Shown in pieces: positions 21,442 through 31,556 of a DNA stretch of 64,000 bases. Both the position numbers and the translations under genes were made by a program. The stretch comes from Pseudogymnoascus destructans (taxonomy: Eukaryota; Ascomycota; Leotiomycetes; Thelebolales; Thelebolaceae), in assembly GCF_001641265.1 (NCBI RefSeq), contig NW_020167523.1, forward strand, positions 1,600,592 to 1,664,591, in the 5' to 3' direction. The notes under the pieces are model-generated. The model had not been told where the DNA came from, did no database searches, and saw only the letters and a list, made by a program, of their open reading frames with translations. Position 1 is the stretch's first letter. Each line of letters begins with the position of its first letter.

Positions 21442-22346
21442 TGTCATACTGACATTCGTTGCACTCAGTTTGCTATCAAACTCAAGAGCAAACTTAGAAA
21501 TCTCCTCCTCAAACCTACAAGTCACTATACATATTTTGGCTTGTCACACCAACAACAAGAGCAATACTACTCAACGATTGCTACAACCCTCTATGATTCA
21601 TTACACGTCATTGCTCCTTAGTTACTGGGCCGATATGACCACATAGCATATCTCTACAACCCTCTATGATTCATTACATGACATCACTCCTTAGTTACTG
21701 GGCTAATACTACACATGACATATCTCTATCAACTATAGGCCTAGGAACATGAACGATAGCTCCAAAAGCTTCTACAACCATCTATGGTTCATTACACGTC
21801 ATCGCTCCTTAGTTACCCACAAGATTGGTTAAGTTATGACATAATTTGTCTATAGGGGTACTCTGACCTTGGACCTCCTTTTACTTGCTATAGGCTAGGA
21901 ACCTAGGAGATGGTTCTATGGGATTCTCTTATGTGGACTACAGTTACCAAGCCTGGTTAGTCATGGAAAGTATTGGAAAATGAGAGAACTACACTCCTTT
22001 AGCATAAATAGGATTGCCCTTTCCTTAAGAAAGGGCAAGCAGACAATACAGTAAATCAACTATCACATACTTCCACGTCTTTTCCAAGCTTCCAAGCATT
22101 GATCTTGTTACTCCTTGTTTCTGAAAAGTCAGTGAGGTGCTAACCTCTGACTTATCCCTGAGTTCTCAGACTCAACATTTGTTACAACTTGTCTAAACCA
22201 CTCCACTACATCATACACCTGATTGCTGATGGAATAGTCTAAGCTACGACCCTTTGGCTCTGTTTCCTAAGACAGTGTGTTGTCTTAGTAAAATCATCCC
22301 TTCCTTGGGTGGCTAGATTCTCACATCTGGTGCACCCACCATTACA
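21442..22346 (-). mobile_element. Solo LTR family C, copy C1
   Basis: Reverse copy: starts TGTCATACTGAC, ends CACCCACCATTACA, about 905 bp. Left duplication is ATAAG (21437-21441); the right one is ATAA (22347-22350) plus G at 22713, because LTR D inserted inside it. Contains a perfect hairpin around CCCTTTCCTTAAGAAAGGG. Confidence 0.9.
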
Positions 22347-22350
22347 ATAA

Positions 22351-22707
22351 TGTTGGAACAGGAAGTACCGTGGTACGGGATCACACACAAATCATGTGGT
22401 TTCTCCAGTGGTCGGGACTTCTCACGGGTGCAACGGGGCAGGAGTTCTCACACAGTATATAGCTTACTATAGCAAAATAAGATCGATTGATTAACTACAC
22501 TATCTAATGGGCCTACGTGGCTATTTGTAGGCCTTTCGGAGGTTCTGCTTCGACCCCCCAAAAGCCCCCTATTCTGGTGGCTTCAGAGCTGAAACCCCAG
22601 TTGAGACTGTGGTGGTTTCCAGCACCGGTCGGAGATCCTGGGATGCCGTAGTGGATTATAGGGCCAAATACCACCGTATCCCAGCGCCCACGGCCTACTC
22701 TCCAACA
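22351..22707 (+). mobile_element. Solo LTR family D
   Basis: Starts TGTTGGAACAGG, ends CTCTCCAACA, 357 bp, with a perfect 5-bp duplication AATAA (22346-22350 and 22708-22712). Inserted into the target duplication of LTR C1, hence younger than it. The TGTTGGA/TCCAACA ends are common in Copia-type LTRs; no internal region remains. Confidence 0.88.
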
Positions 22708-22712
22708 AATAA

Positions 22713-23073
22713 GTAATGGCTAATCAAACACGTGATTTAACTGAGTTGCCAAGACCCATACTAGGTACTCAGCAAGTGAGTAATCCTCATTCAACAATAC
22801 TCGGGACATGAGTGAGTAACTCAGCTGGGTAAGTAAAAATTCTACTACTCGACTCGTGAGTACCCAGTGCGCAGCCTACTTCCCGGAAAGGACGAAGGGG
22901 ACGTTGCAAGTGCACTACTGCACAAAGCTGAAGAACCGCTCACAGACGCTGAAGTACAAGAAACGCAAGATAACGAACTCAGCTAACGAAAGCGGGGGAA
23001 TTTATGCATCTGGTTTTTAACCAAGGGTGCTCACAGAGGCATACTATCAACTGGGAACAAAAATCACACAGCA
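22713..23073. other. Leader region of the chromodomain pseudogene
   Basis: No gene supported. Plus frame 22876-22980 is open (LPGKDEGDVASALLHKAEE...) but unassigned. GTGCACTACT-type sequence recurs near 23530 on the far side of the pseudogene. Confidence 0.35.
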
Positions 23074-23426
23074 ATGCAGCCGCGTCGTAGCAGCCAAGGA
23101 GTAGAAAGCGATACAGATGAGATCTGCGAGGTGGAAGCGTTGCTTGCCAAGTCGACAGTACGTAATGTGGTTTGGTACCTCGTGAAGTGGGAAGGCTTTG
23201 GTGATGATAAAAATACGTGGCAGGCACAGGACGACATCAGTTCGGATCTTGTTGACAATTTTGAGGCGAGCTATCAAGGGAACTTCGGTGTGAAAGTACT
23301 CAAGAAGCGAGAACGGAGGGGGGAAATTGAATATTTTGTTTGAAGGGTCGTCCAGCGGGTGAGAATTCCTGGGAGAAGGAAGATACAATACACTCTGAAC
23401 GAATTAAAGAGTTTGAGGCAAGGTGA
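23074..23426 (+). pseudogene. Tandem-chromodomain protein, frameshifted
   Basis: From the ATG at 23074 a first chromodomain is clear at about residues 17-68: EICEVEALLAKS, VVWYLVKWEGFGDDKNTW, LVDNFEASY, with the aromatic W/Y/W pattern of methyl-lysine readers. A second begins after GVKVLKKRERRGEIEYFV and would continue WKGRPAGENSWEKED and ERIKEFEAR, but the frame shifts by one base at about 23341 and meets TGA at once. A one-base deletion after tandem chromodomains is the simplest reading; a very small unseen intron is possible. It could also be a fragment of a retroelement-derived protein. Family role: binding methylated histone tails in chromatin. Confidence 0.65.
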
Positions 23427-24026
23427 CCGGGGAAATCACTGCATTGTATTTTAAGGCTAGCTAGCATTTGCGTAAGAGATGAGCTCCTTTTGGCGCTCTC
23501 CCAAGAGGATCAAAGGGCCAATCCAGGTGCACTACTTGACAAAACTCAAAAATGTACTGCTAGAAACAATTGGTATTATGAATCAAATAGCATAACCCTG
23601 GTATCGCCGTGTCGCATACTTTCGCCCATGACTTATCTCCCCCCACCCCCGCGTAAGCAAAGTTCGCTATTGAACGCCCTGGCAACATTGAATAAAGATA
23701 TCGCTTGAAAAATAAACCGATAATGCACCTTCATACCCTCAACAGTGATATAATTACACTGCCCGCCCCTTTTCTTTGGCTCTTCGAAGGCTCTTTTTCA
23801 TGCTTCACGCACTTTTCACCAAAAAATGCAGATTGGAAGTGTCCATCTAACCATCTACTTGATATCCCTGTGACCAAATTGACATTGGAGTCCCATACGG
23901 AAACCGTCCCCCTATCAGCAACTGTTGTTCGAAGGAGGTATATTACCCTGGTTTTCCCAACAGCTCCGTGGTTTCGAACTGCTCAACTGCCGCCTCGTTG
24001 TTTGGGGAGTTCAGATATTCGTCATT
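23427..24026. other. No gene recognised
   Basis: Plus ORFs 23490-23708 and 23705-24067 show no conserved motif. The latter overlaps the 3' end of the convergent minus-strand gene and is probably its 3' UTR or flank. Confidence 0.45.
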
Positions 24027-25933
24027 TTAGGATTTCTTTTGCGGAGAACCTGAGTTCCTGCGTTTGACTGGAGGCTGAAAATCTAGTGACAGTTCGTCTG
24101 CGGAGGCCTCAGACTCTTCAGAAGATGGCACATTAGAATAGCGGTTTGGAATTATATCTTGGCTAGCGACGACTATATCGCTAGCCGAAGCCTCGCTTGC
24201 AAAGCTCAGTCCAATGCCGTCACCTTTGAAAGATTCTACCATTTCGTGGCTGGCTCTATCGTTCGCTTGATTGATGGCATCATCTCGTTGCCGCTTTGCC
24301 CAGTCCCTGCCATTCCGGTATGCAGTAGCACCTTGTCGAAAGGCTTCTGCGTCATTGGTCAGAGCCAATACTTTGAGCTGCGTCATGTTATACCCAGGTT
24401 GTCCTCCTGGCACGGAGGGTAGTATTGGTTGACTGGCGTACATCTTTATGATCCCAGCCTGATAAGTGCAACCGAGGGTATAGGCTCGGTTGTCATACGG
24501 CAAATTAGAGCTGTTGTACCCCTGAAAAGTGTTTATGCCTCTCGCCCCCAGTGCCATATCATAGGACAGCTGTCTTTTAGCCACCGCGGTTGACCCATCG
24601 TGTCCTTTCACTTCAATGAAGAAATTTGGTGCAACGGGGAAATCTTCTTGGGTGGAAGGCATAACATGACCTCCCAGGCACTTGCGTATGCTCCGGTCGA
24701 GCTGTTCAGGACGCGCGCCGTAGTATATATCAGGATTACCCGGAACAAGTGTCCCATCAGTCAGGTGGTCGAGGTTTGTAAACGGTATCTCACCAGCAAC
24801 ACATTTTTTATCCCCAACATCTCCTTCAATTATTGGGATGATAGTTGTCGTGACTTGTCTCTCCTTGGACGCCTGCGCGTCTTCTCGTTGAAACTTGCGA
24901 AAGTCATCCTTCGAGAATCGAGATGGAGATAGGGATTGTCTAGGCTGAGATAGTGCTCGAAGTATCTCATCCATATTCTCGGGCTCTGGCGGCAACCGGC
25001 CATCTGGATACTCATACCCATCGGGCAAGATGTTGTGGTCGACGAGGTGTTGCTGAAAGGCACGATCATATGGCCCTGTGCTCCTCGTAGTCGTCGTGTT
25101 ATTACTTTTCGAAGGGGACTGCGAGCTCTTCTTTGGTGATCTTGAGCTTCTCTTTCGGCGCCTGATGCCTGGCTGGTTAGAACTCATCCTGGCTTTGGTT
25201 CCCGTTGGTATTGGGTACTACCTACTTTCAGCATGTGCACAGAAACTGAAGAATATCCACCTACTCCTCTCAAATCCTTTAGATCAGGGCCACCGTGCCT
25301 TGCAAAACGAGTGATTCGCCTCAAGTCAGTTGGTGAAAACAAGTCGGTGAGCTGGTGGCAACCGGTCTCGCAACAGGTTCGTGTAGCTGGTGAGCCGTGG
25401 GAGACTTTGGCGTTCCTATTGCCTAACTCTCGTAATGCGTTCCGAGTGAGAGGGATCTCCGATAAATGGTCCCAAAACCTTGACGGCGGGACTGCTGGAT
25501 GGCAGACCTTCTGCCTTTTGGGTGAACGACGATTTGTAGTGGCTTCTAACGCCGGGCTTGAACACGAGGGAATGCGGCGTTTGCGTACACTGGGGGTCGA
25601 CCCATCGTACGGGCCTTGCGGTACAACCATCCTTGGGCGCTTGCCATGGTTGAATGGGAGGTGCAAGAGACTGTTGTTATGTGACCAAGTACTCAAGAAG
25701 GAATGGTAGTGTGGTTGGAATGCATTCCGACACATTGGCGGCAAAGTCGATGTGGGTGGGCCGCCGAGCGCTGATTGGTTGGTTGGATGTCCACTCTGGT
25801 CCGTGTTAAGGCCCCTCAGACAGTGCTGTATGACCAGGAGGATTGGTGACGATGCTTCATAGTGCAAACAGCACCACTCAGATCGAATATTAGCGATGTG
25901 AATGGTGGATGTTGACCAGTGGGTCTGCATCAT
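24027..25933 (-). CDS. Fungal expanded family protein with PD-(D/E)xK nuclease-like core
   Basis: The main frame 25187-24027 starts MSSNQPGIRRRKRSSRSPK, then GPYDRAFQQHLVDHNILPDGYEYPDGR, RPSLSPSRFSKDDFRKF, then GNPDIYYGARPEQLD and PNFFIEVKGHDGSTAVAKRQLSYDMALGARG. The D-x(n)-ExK arrangement (PDIYYG...FFIEVKG) is what a restriction-endonuclease-like fold would show; this is inference from pattern. The family is expanded in many ascomycetes, often near repeats. A second minus frame (25933-25184) supplies the usual N-terminal part (SRFWDHLSEIPLTRNALRE, ITRFARHGGPDLKDLRG), so the gene probably has an intron around 25170-25240 joining the two; splice sites are not certain. The C-terminus is basic (PPVKRRNSGSPQKKS). 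Real start unresolved. Confidence 0.7.
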
Positions 25934-26220
25934 AAAAATGAATTGTTGTTTGAATCAATCATTCCAATTCTACTAAGACATTGTGCAAATGCTGGTGACG
26001 TGCAAAAATTCTTGATTAAAAGCCTCTACGTAGACAATTACATAATCGCTGGCGCTTGCATCATTGGTATCACCAAAAATAAATGTGACCTAGAACCGCG
26101 TTTCGTTGTGATGAACATATTCCGCGCTCATAGAAAGGGATTCTATTCGTTGTTAACCGCCCGGCGTGGCGTTTTGCGCCGCGCCGGGCGGTTAACACTT
26201 CTCCTGGCCTAATTGCACCA
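25934..26220. repeat. GC-rich hairpin 26152-26196 in an otherwise empty stretch
   Basis: A strong foldback: GTTAACCGCCCGGCG at 26152 pairs with CGCCGGGCGGTTAAC ending at 26196, about 20 bp per arm with one mismatch and a TTTT loop. It stands out in AT-rich surroundings, just before the Tc1 relic. No coding region supported. Confidence 0.7.
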
Positions 26221-27552
26221 TTGCAGATTATATCAGCCAACCAGGCAGCACATCAACCGGGCCACCTCGTTTTGTTGACACCTCAGGATACAGCATTTTA
26301 CTCCGAAGTAATTCCGACGTCCCACCTTTGTACGGAGCTATTTTTTATCTCTGCGTCTACAAAGAATAGACGTATGCCTTATATTGAGGTTATCCGGGTC
26401 CTAGACCTATCTTGTGGTAGGCTTGCTTTACGTCATTCACTACATAAAGAGGGCTACCATCGCCGCCTCGCAATGAGAAAACCACCTATTTCTGAGACAA
26501 ATAGAGTAAAACGCCTTGCTTTTGCACTTGAGCACAAAGATTGGACTCGGAACAACTGGGATAGGATACTATGGACAGATGAGACTTGGGTAACAGGTGG
26601 ACGGCATACACGGACTTGGGTTACTCGAAAACCAGGAGAAGAATGGGAGCTACATGCATTGTTGAGAAGCGGCAGAGACCGGCAGGTTGAATGTTTTGGG
26701 GCTGCTATTCAGGAGCTCTAGGTAAAGGGCCTTGCATATTTTGGGAGAAGGATTGGGGGAAAATCTGCTCAAAGGCCTATATGGACCGTACTGTGCCTGT
26801 AATCCACGGTTGGTCTTCTGCTTATGCAGGATGGGGCTCCAGGGCACCGAGCAGGTGCAACTATTGCAGAGTTTGCAGAGCGTGGCATATACCCAATTGA
26901 GTGGCCACCCTATTCCCCTGACCTTAATCCAATTGAGCGAGTATGGCACTATATGAAGAACTATCTTCAGGATAATTATCCTGAAGTTATGTCTTATGAC
27001 CGGCTCCGGGTAGCTGTAAAGGCAGCATGGGAGTCTATTTCACCTATATGTAACGCTGACTTCTAAACGATAGAAGACACAGAGGTTCTCTTGCGTAAAG
27101 GTTTACTTATCAGAGGAGGCAGGGGATCAGACACAAAGGCTTCAAGTAACACGTTACTAGTATATAACAAATACTGTATTGAGTTGAGCACGAAGCTCCT
27201 ATCTAAGGAAATACTATCTACTTATATAGTGGCGTCGTGCCTCATGGGTAATCTGGATAGTTGGCGGATAGCTAGATATTCAGGATAGTCCGTGGATAGC
27301 TCAACTATCCAATATCCACTAGTTTCTGCAACTATCCATTAGCCCCATCACATGGCAGCCTACCCCGCTTCCCACTGTGAGTCACACGTCACGTTATGTG
27401 ACTCACACGTCACGTTACTAGGCCCTGGCCCTGTAACCATGACATCATGTTACTATAGCCGTAACATTATAGTGCTTAATGAGCTTATGGACAGTATGCC
27501 TACACGTATGCAAGCAGTAATTGACACAAATGGACTGTTTACACAGTACTAG
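26221..27552 (+). pseudogene. Tc1/mariner (DD34E-type) transposase, degenerate, interrupted by solo LTR B4
   Basis: Catalytic core present in pieces: ILWTDETWVTGG (first Asp) near 26565, a frameshift near 26700, MQDGAPGHRA (second Asp) near 26824, WPPYSPDLNPIERVWHYMK (Glu) near 26900-26960. The coding frame runs to WESISPI, is cut by LTR B4 at 27049, and resumes at 27467 with VLNELMDSMPTRMQAVID to a stop at 27552. N-terminal helix-turn-helix part badly eroded. Same family as the relic at 4562-4800. Confidence 0.85.
27049..27466 (-). mobile_element. Solo LTR family B, copy B4 (module type 1)
   Basis: Reverse copy: starts TGTAACGCTGAC, ends CCGTAACA, 418 bp. The flanks CTATA and TTATA differ by one base, consistent with a 5-bp duplication. 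Deleting the LTR and one flank restores the Tc1 reading frame exactly, independent support for the borders. Confidence 0.9.
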
Positions 27553-27710
27553 ATTTCCTACTCTATTTCCTAGCTATCTACTGTACTTTTTAAAATATAA
27601 TTTTCTTTAACTTTAGATGTATGGACAGCTAGTAATCAAACAGATTACTTAGGAATTACTATGTAAGTACAAATTCTATCTAAATGTTTTATATATATTA
27701 ACTTTTAATA
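27553..27710 (+). pseudogene. hAT-III fragment
   Basis: The plus frame includes LDVWTASNQTDYLGITM, the TxxxWTS/YLGIT landmark of hAT transposases. It is cut by the pogo element at 27711 (TA at 27709-27710) and probably belongs to the same AT-rich hAT as the pieces at 31410-38093. Confidence 0.6.
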
Positions 27711-28916
27711 ACGGAAGTCGTGGCGTAACGCGGGGGATGGTGTAACGCGGGGAATTCACCCCGCCGACTTCTGATAACTGTGAATAACTCAACAATGGTT
27801 CGCTGTAAAAGCCTGGGTGCTGCTGAGTGTGAAACTTTAATAGCCCAGGCAGTATTAGACATCCAATCTAAGAAGTATAAGAGTGCATATCACGCTGAGA
27901 AAGTGCTGGGGCTGCCGAAGAGTTCAGTGACGCGACACGTCAATGGAGGTTTGACACGCTCCCAAGCCCGCCAGAAACAGCAGAATTTATTAGGCGTGCA
28001 AGAACAGATACTTCTAAAGTGGATTAAAAACCTAGCAATCAGCGGCTATTCTCCAGGGCATCGGTTGTTGAAGGAAATAGCTGAAGAACTCTGGTCGCAC
28101 CAGTCACTCAATTTTGACGACGCAACGCCAAACTTACTTCTACCCCAACCACGATTTTCCCTCGGTCGTGACTGGGTACCACGATTCATACAACGACATC
28201 CCCATCTACAGGTCGCTATTGGGCTACGGATCGAAACTGTACGCATGGACGGTGCAACAAAACCAGTGCTTATGGCATGGTTTAACACGTACACCAAGGT
28301 GGTTCAAGAGTTTGGAATCATGCAAGAGAACACGTATAACATGGATGAATCCAGATTTTCGATTGGGACAATGGAATCTACTTGAATTATCCTTGATTCA
28401 ACACTTCGTACGAAGCATCAAGTGCATCCTGGCCGTCAGGAATGGGTTTCGATGGTCGAGTGCATCTGCGCAGACGGAACCATCCTCCCACCCCTCGGGA
28501 TCTTTAAGGGCAAGAACGTTCTCCAATCATGGATTCCGCCCGCAGTCATCGATCAGTGGTTCTTCTCTGCGAATACGAAAGGCTGGACAAGCAACCTCCA
28601 TGGGTTGGAGTGGTTAAAATGCATCTTCGAGCCAACAACACGTGCAAAAGCAGATGGTCAGCACCGGCTTCTTATATGTGATGGCCACAACTCACACATT
28701 AGCAGGAGTTTCATTGCGCATTGCATGCAGAACCATATTGTATTAGTGATACTTCCCCCTCATACATCGCACTTACTACAACCACTGGATGTTGCAATAT
28801 TCGGGCCGCTAAAAGAGCATCTGACAGCAGCGCTCTCCCCACTCAACCAAGTGCAACTTGCGCGCATACAGAAGTATAAATGGATGGAGGCATACATCCA
28901 GGCACGGCTGTCTTAG
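27711..28916 (+). pseudogene. Pogo-family element i, transposase broken and 3' end lost
   Basis: The 5' inverted repeat begins ACGGAAGTCGTGGCGTAACG and has a doubled motif (GTAACGCGGGG twice). The transposase starts at ATG 27795 (MVRCKSLGAAECETL), with an HTH region, then YNMDESRFSIG (first Asp), a stop and frameshift near 28382, then EWVSMVECICADG, GWTSNLHGLEWL, LLICDGHNSH (second Asp) and HLLQPLDVAIFGPLK (third Asp). It stops at 28916, where the sequence passes directly into LTR C2 through a shared CTGTCTTAGGAAA, so the 3' end is lost. DDE_1 (pogo) family. Confidence 0.85.
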
Positions 28917-29730
28917 GAAAAAGAGCCAAAGGGTCATAGCTTAGACTATTCCACAATGCAGCAATCAGGTGTGTGATGTAGTGAAGTGGTTCAGACAAGT
29001 TGCAACAAATGTTGAGTCTGGGAACTCAGGGGTAAGTCAGAGGTTAACACCTCACTGACTTTTCAGAAACAAGGAGTAACAAGATGAATGCTTGGAAGCT
29101 TGGAAAAGACGTGGAAGTATGTGATAGTCAATTTACTGTATTGTCTGCTTGCCCTTTCTTAAGGAAAGGGCAATCCTATTTATGCTAAAGGAGTGTAGTT
29201 CTCTCATTTTCCATGACTTTCCATGACTTACCAGGCTTGGTAACTGTAGTCGATGTAAGAGATTCCCATAGAACCATCTCCTAGGTTCCTAGCCTATAGG
29301 AAGTAAAAGGAGGTCCAAGGTCAGAGTACCCCTATAGACAAATTATGTCATAACTTAACCAATCTTGTGGGTAACTAAAGAGCCATGACATGTAATGAAT
29401 CATAGAGGTTCGTAGGAGCTTTTAGAGCTATCGTTCATGCTCCTAGGCCTCTAGTTGGTAGAGATATGTCATGTGGTAGTATGAGTGATGTCATGTAATG
29501 AATCATAGAGGGTTGTAGAGATATGCTATGTGGTAATATCGGCCCAGTAACTAAGTAGCGATGACGTGTAATGAATCATAGATGGTTGTAGCAATCATTG
29601 AGTAGTATTGCTCTTGTTGTTGGTGTGATAAGCCAAAATATATATAGTGACTTGTAGGTTTGAGGAGGAGATTTCCAAGTTTGCTCTTGAGTATGATAGC
29701 AAACTGAGTGCAACGAATGTCAGTATGACA
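28917..29730 (+). mobile_element. LTR family C, copy C2, 5' end missing
   Basis: Matches C4 from its CTTAGGAAA position (about 75 bp into the LTR) to the end ...GTCAGTATGACA. The first part is replaced by pogo i. Joins pogo i (left) to pogo a (right), so no target duplication applies; likely a product of deletion or recombination. Confidence 0.8.
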
Positions 29731-31409
29731 AGTTGCCACAACGCCAAGTACGTAGCTGAGTCCGCTCTGTAGAACTACCCTCCCTACGTGTATTTTCTCT
29801 CCTAGCATCAACTATACCCTTTTCTAGCCGTATTGCATTAGCTTCAGGTGCTGAAAGCGAACCTCCAAGCTGTAGGCAGCTTTTTTTAGCCCTCCAGCGT
29901 TTGCTTAGTAGCTCATTTGCTGTACAAAGCTCCTGGTTCTCAGCTTCAAGAAGGACTAGTCTGTGTGCTAGCATTGAGATACCTTTAGCCTGGGCGTCAA
30001 CTACGTTATATAAATGGGTTGGAGAGCTACCCTGATGCCTAGCAATCCTAGATTTCAAGGTAGTAGAGCTTTGTACAGCCTCAATTGCTGTAGTTGGCGT
30101 TTTTAGACCCCAGGAGGTAGCGGTTCCTGGCTGAGAGTTTGACGGTGTAGGCGTTCTAGGCTTAAATCCAGCTAAGAAATTACTGTTTCAGGGTCGTATG
30201 GAACAAGGCCAGTTGCTCAGAAGCCAGCTCGTACATTCTCTTCTCCCATTGAAGCAAAAAAGGCCTGCTGGAAGGCAGGAAAGAAGTCGTCTTTAGTAAT
30301 GTGAGTTATATGCCTCCGCATCATCTGCTCAATTGCCTTGCTATACGAAGCTTTTAAAGGGCTAAAACAGCCTACATCGAGAGGCTGGAGGATATGCGAT
30401 GAATGGGGAGGCATGCAAAGCGGTATAATATTGTTAAGCTTGCAGAAATCGTCAAATTCATTAGCCCGGTGGCTGTTGTGGCCGTCAAGGATTAGAAGTC
30501 TATATCCACCAGTTGTACGAGGCTTAGTACATCCCTCAAAGTGATTCAACCAATCTAGGCCTATAGCGTTTGTAGTGCAGCCATTTTCGCTCAGATGGAT
30601 CCACCAGGTTGGTGGGAATTGGCCATTGGTATACCAGGAGAGGAGGTGATATTTGCCCTTAACAATGATATATGGCGACATTGCCCAGCCATCTGCACAT
30701 ACACCCTGGATTACAGAAACCCATTCCCGATTGCCAGGCCGCTTTGTACGAGGTCTGTCCCGTCGATCAGAGGTTGTTACAACCTTGGCATGCAAGAGCA
30801 TTCCCATCAAAAACCCAGTCTCATCAAAGTTGTAGATGTCTGAGTTGACAATACCATATTTTGAAATTGTATTCTGTACAAGTGCAAACCAAGCTTGTAT
30901 AATCTTAGGATCTTCAGCTAGGGCCCTCTGGTAGTCAATTTGACGTCGAAAACGCATATTAAGGGCTGGTTGGCGTCGTACGAAGTTCCCTGCCCATTGT
31001 GAGCCAACACGCGTTGCGTCGCGTACCCCAAGGAGGCGATTGGCCATATCTTGTATATCTTCGAGCCGGGGCAGAAATCCTCGCTCAATTAGATCAATAA
31101 TATGATCAAGAAGCACACTCTCTTCAGTATTGGTTAACTTCCTCCCATTTGCAGTTATATCGCGTCTTGATAGTTTTCCAGCGCGTCGGTCAGCCAAAGT
31201 CGCCCGGGGAACCTTATAGATACCTGCTGCAGCTCGTTCGGTAAGTTTAGGGTCATTTTTAAGAGCTTCAATTGCTAGGATTATACGGCTTTCGTTTGAA
31301 GTAGATTCCATTTTTGTAGGTAGAGGGAAATAGTTGCAAAGTAAAAGGTGGTGGGAATGGTGGAAAGTGGCTGACTCGCTTGGGTGGCCGACTCGTTATA
31401 CATGTACGT
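29731..31409 (-). pseudogene. Pogo/Fot1-type element a, nearly intact transposase, 3' end lost
   Basis: Transposase starts at ATG 31311. It has an N-terminal HTH, then IYNFDETGFLMG, LLILDGHNSH and HILQPLDVGCFSPLK (DDD triad), with a stop at 30217-30219 where related elements read Arg (CGA to TGA). The frame continues beyond it (ATGLVPYDPETVIS) into a coiled-coil segment at 30058-29731 (LVLLEAENQELCTANELLSKRWRAKK). The 3' end and zinc knuckle are lost at the junction with LTR C2. The right end has the inverted repeat to ...CATGTACGT (31409) next to TA, with a doubled GACTCG motif. Confidence 0.85.
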
Positions 31410-31556
31410 TAATATACCTTGTATTGCTCATGTTATTAACATAGCAGTACAAGATATATTATTAAATTTATTAAAGGATGAAAATATATCTATTCCAACA
31501 GAAATAGAAGAGCAAATATTAATAGAGCAAGATAATGATATTAGTAAGTTTATATA

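Noticed and set aside
25233..25709. Plus-strand 158-codon gene
   Set aside because: Antisense to the conserved N-terminal part (ITRFARHGGPDLKD) of the minus-strand family gene; no family match of its own.
26152..26209. Helitron 3' end (hairpin followed by CTAA-T)
   Set aside because: The hairpin plus CTAAT about 12 nt later looks suggestive, but no TC 5' end or Rep/helicase sequence is visible, and a similar hairpin plus CTAATTGC at 63236-63290 lies in pogo coding sequence.
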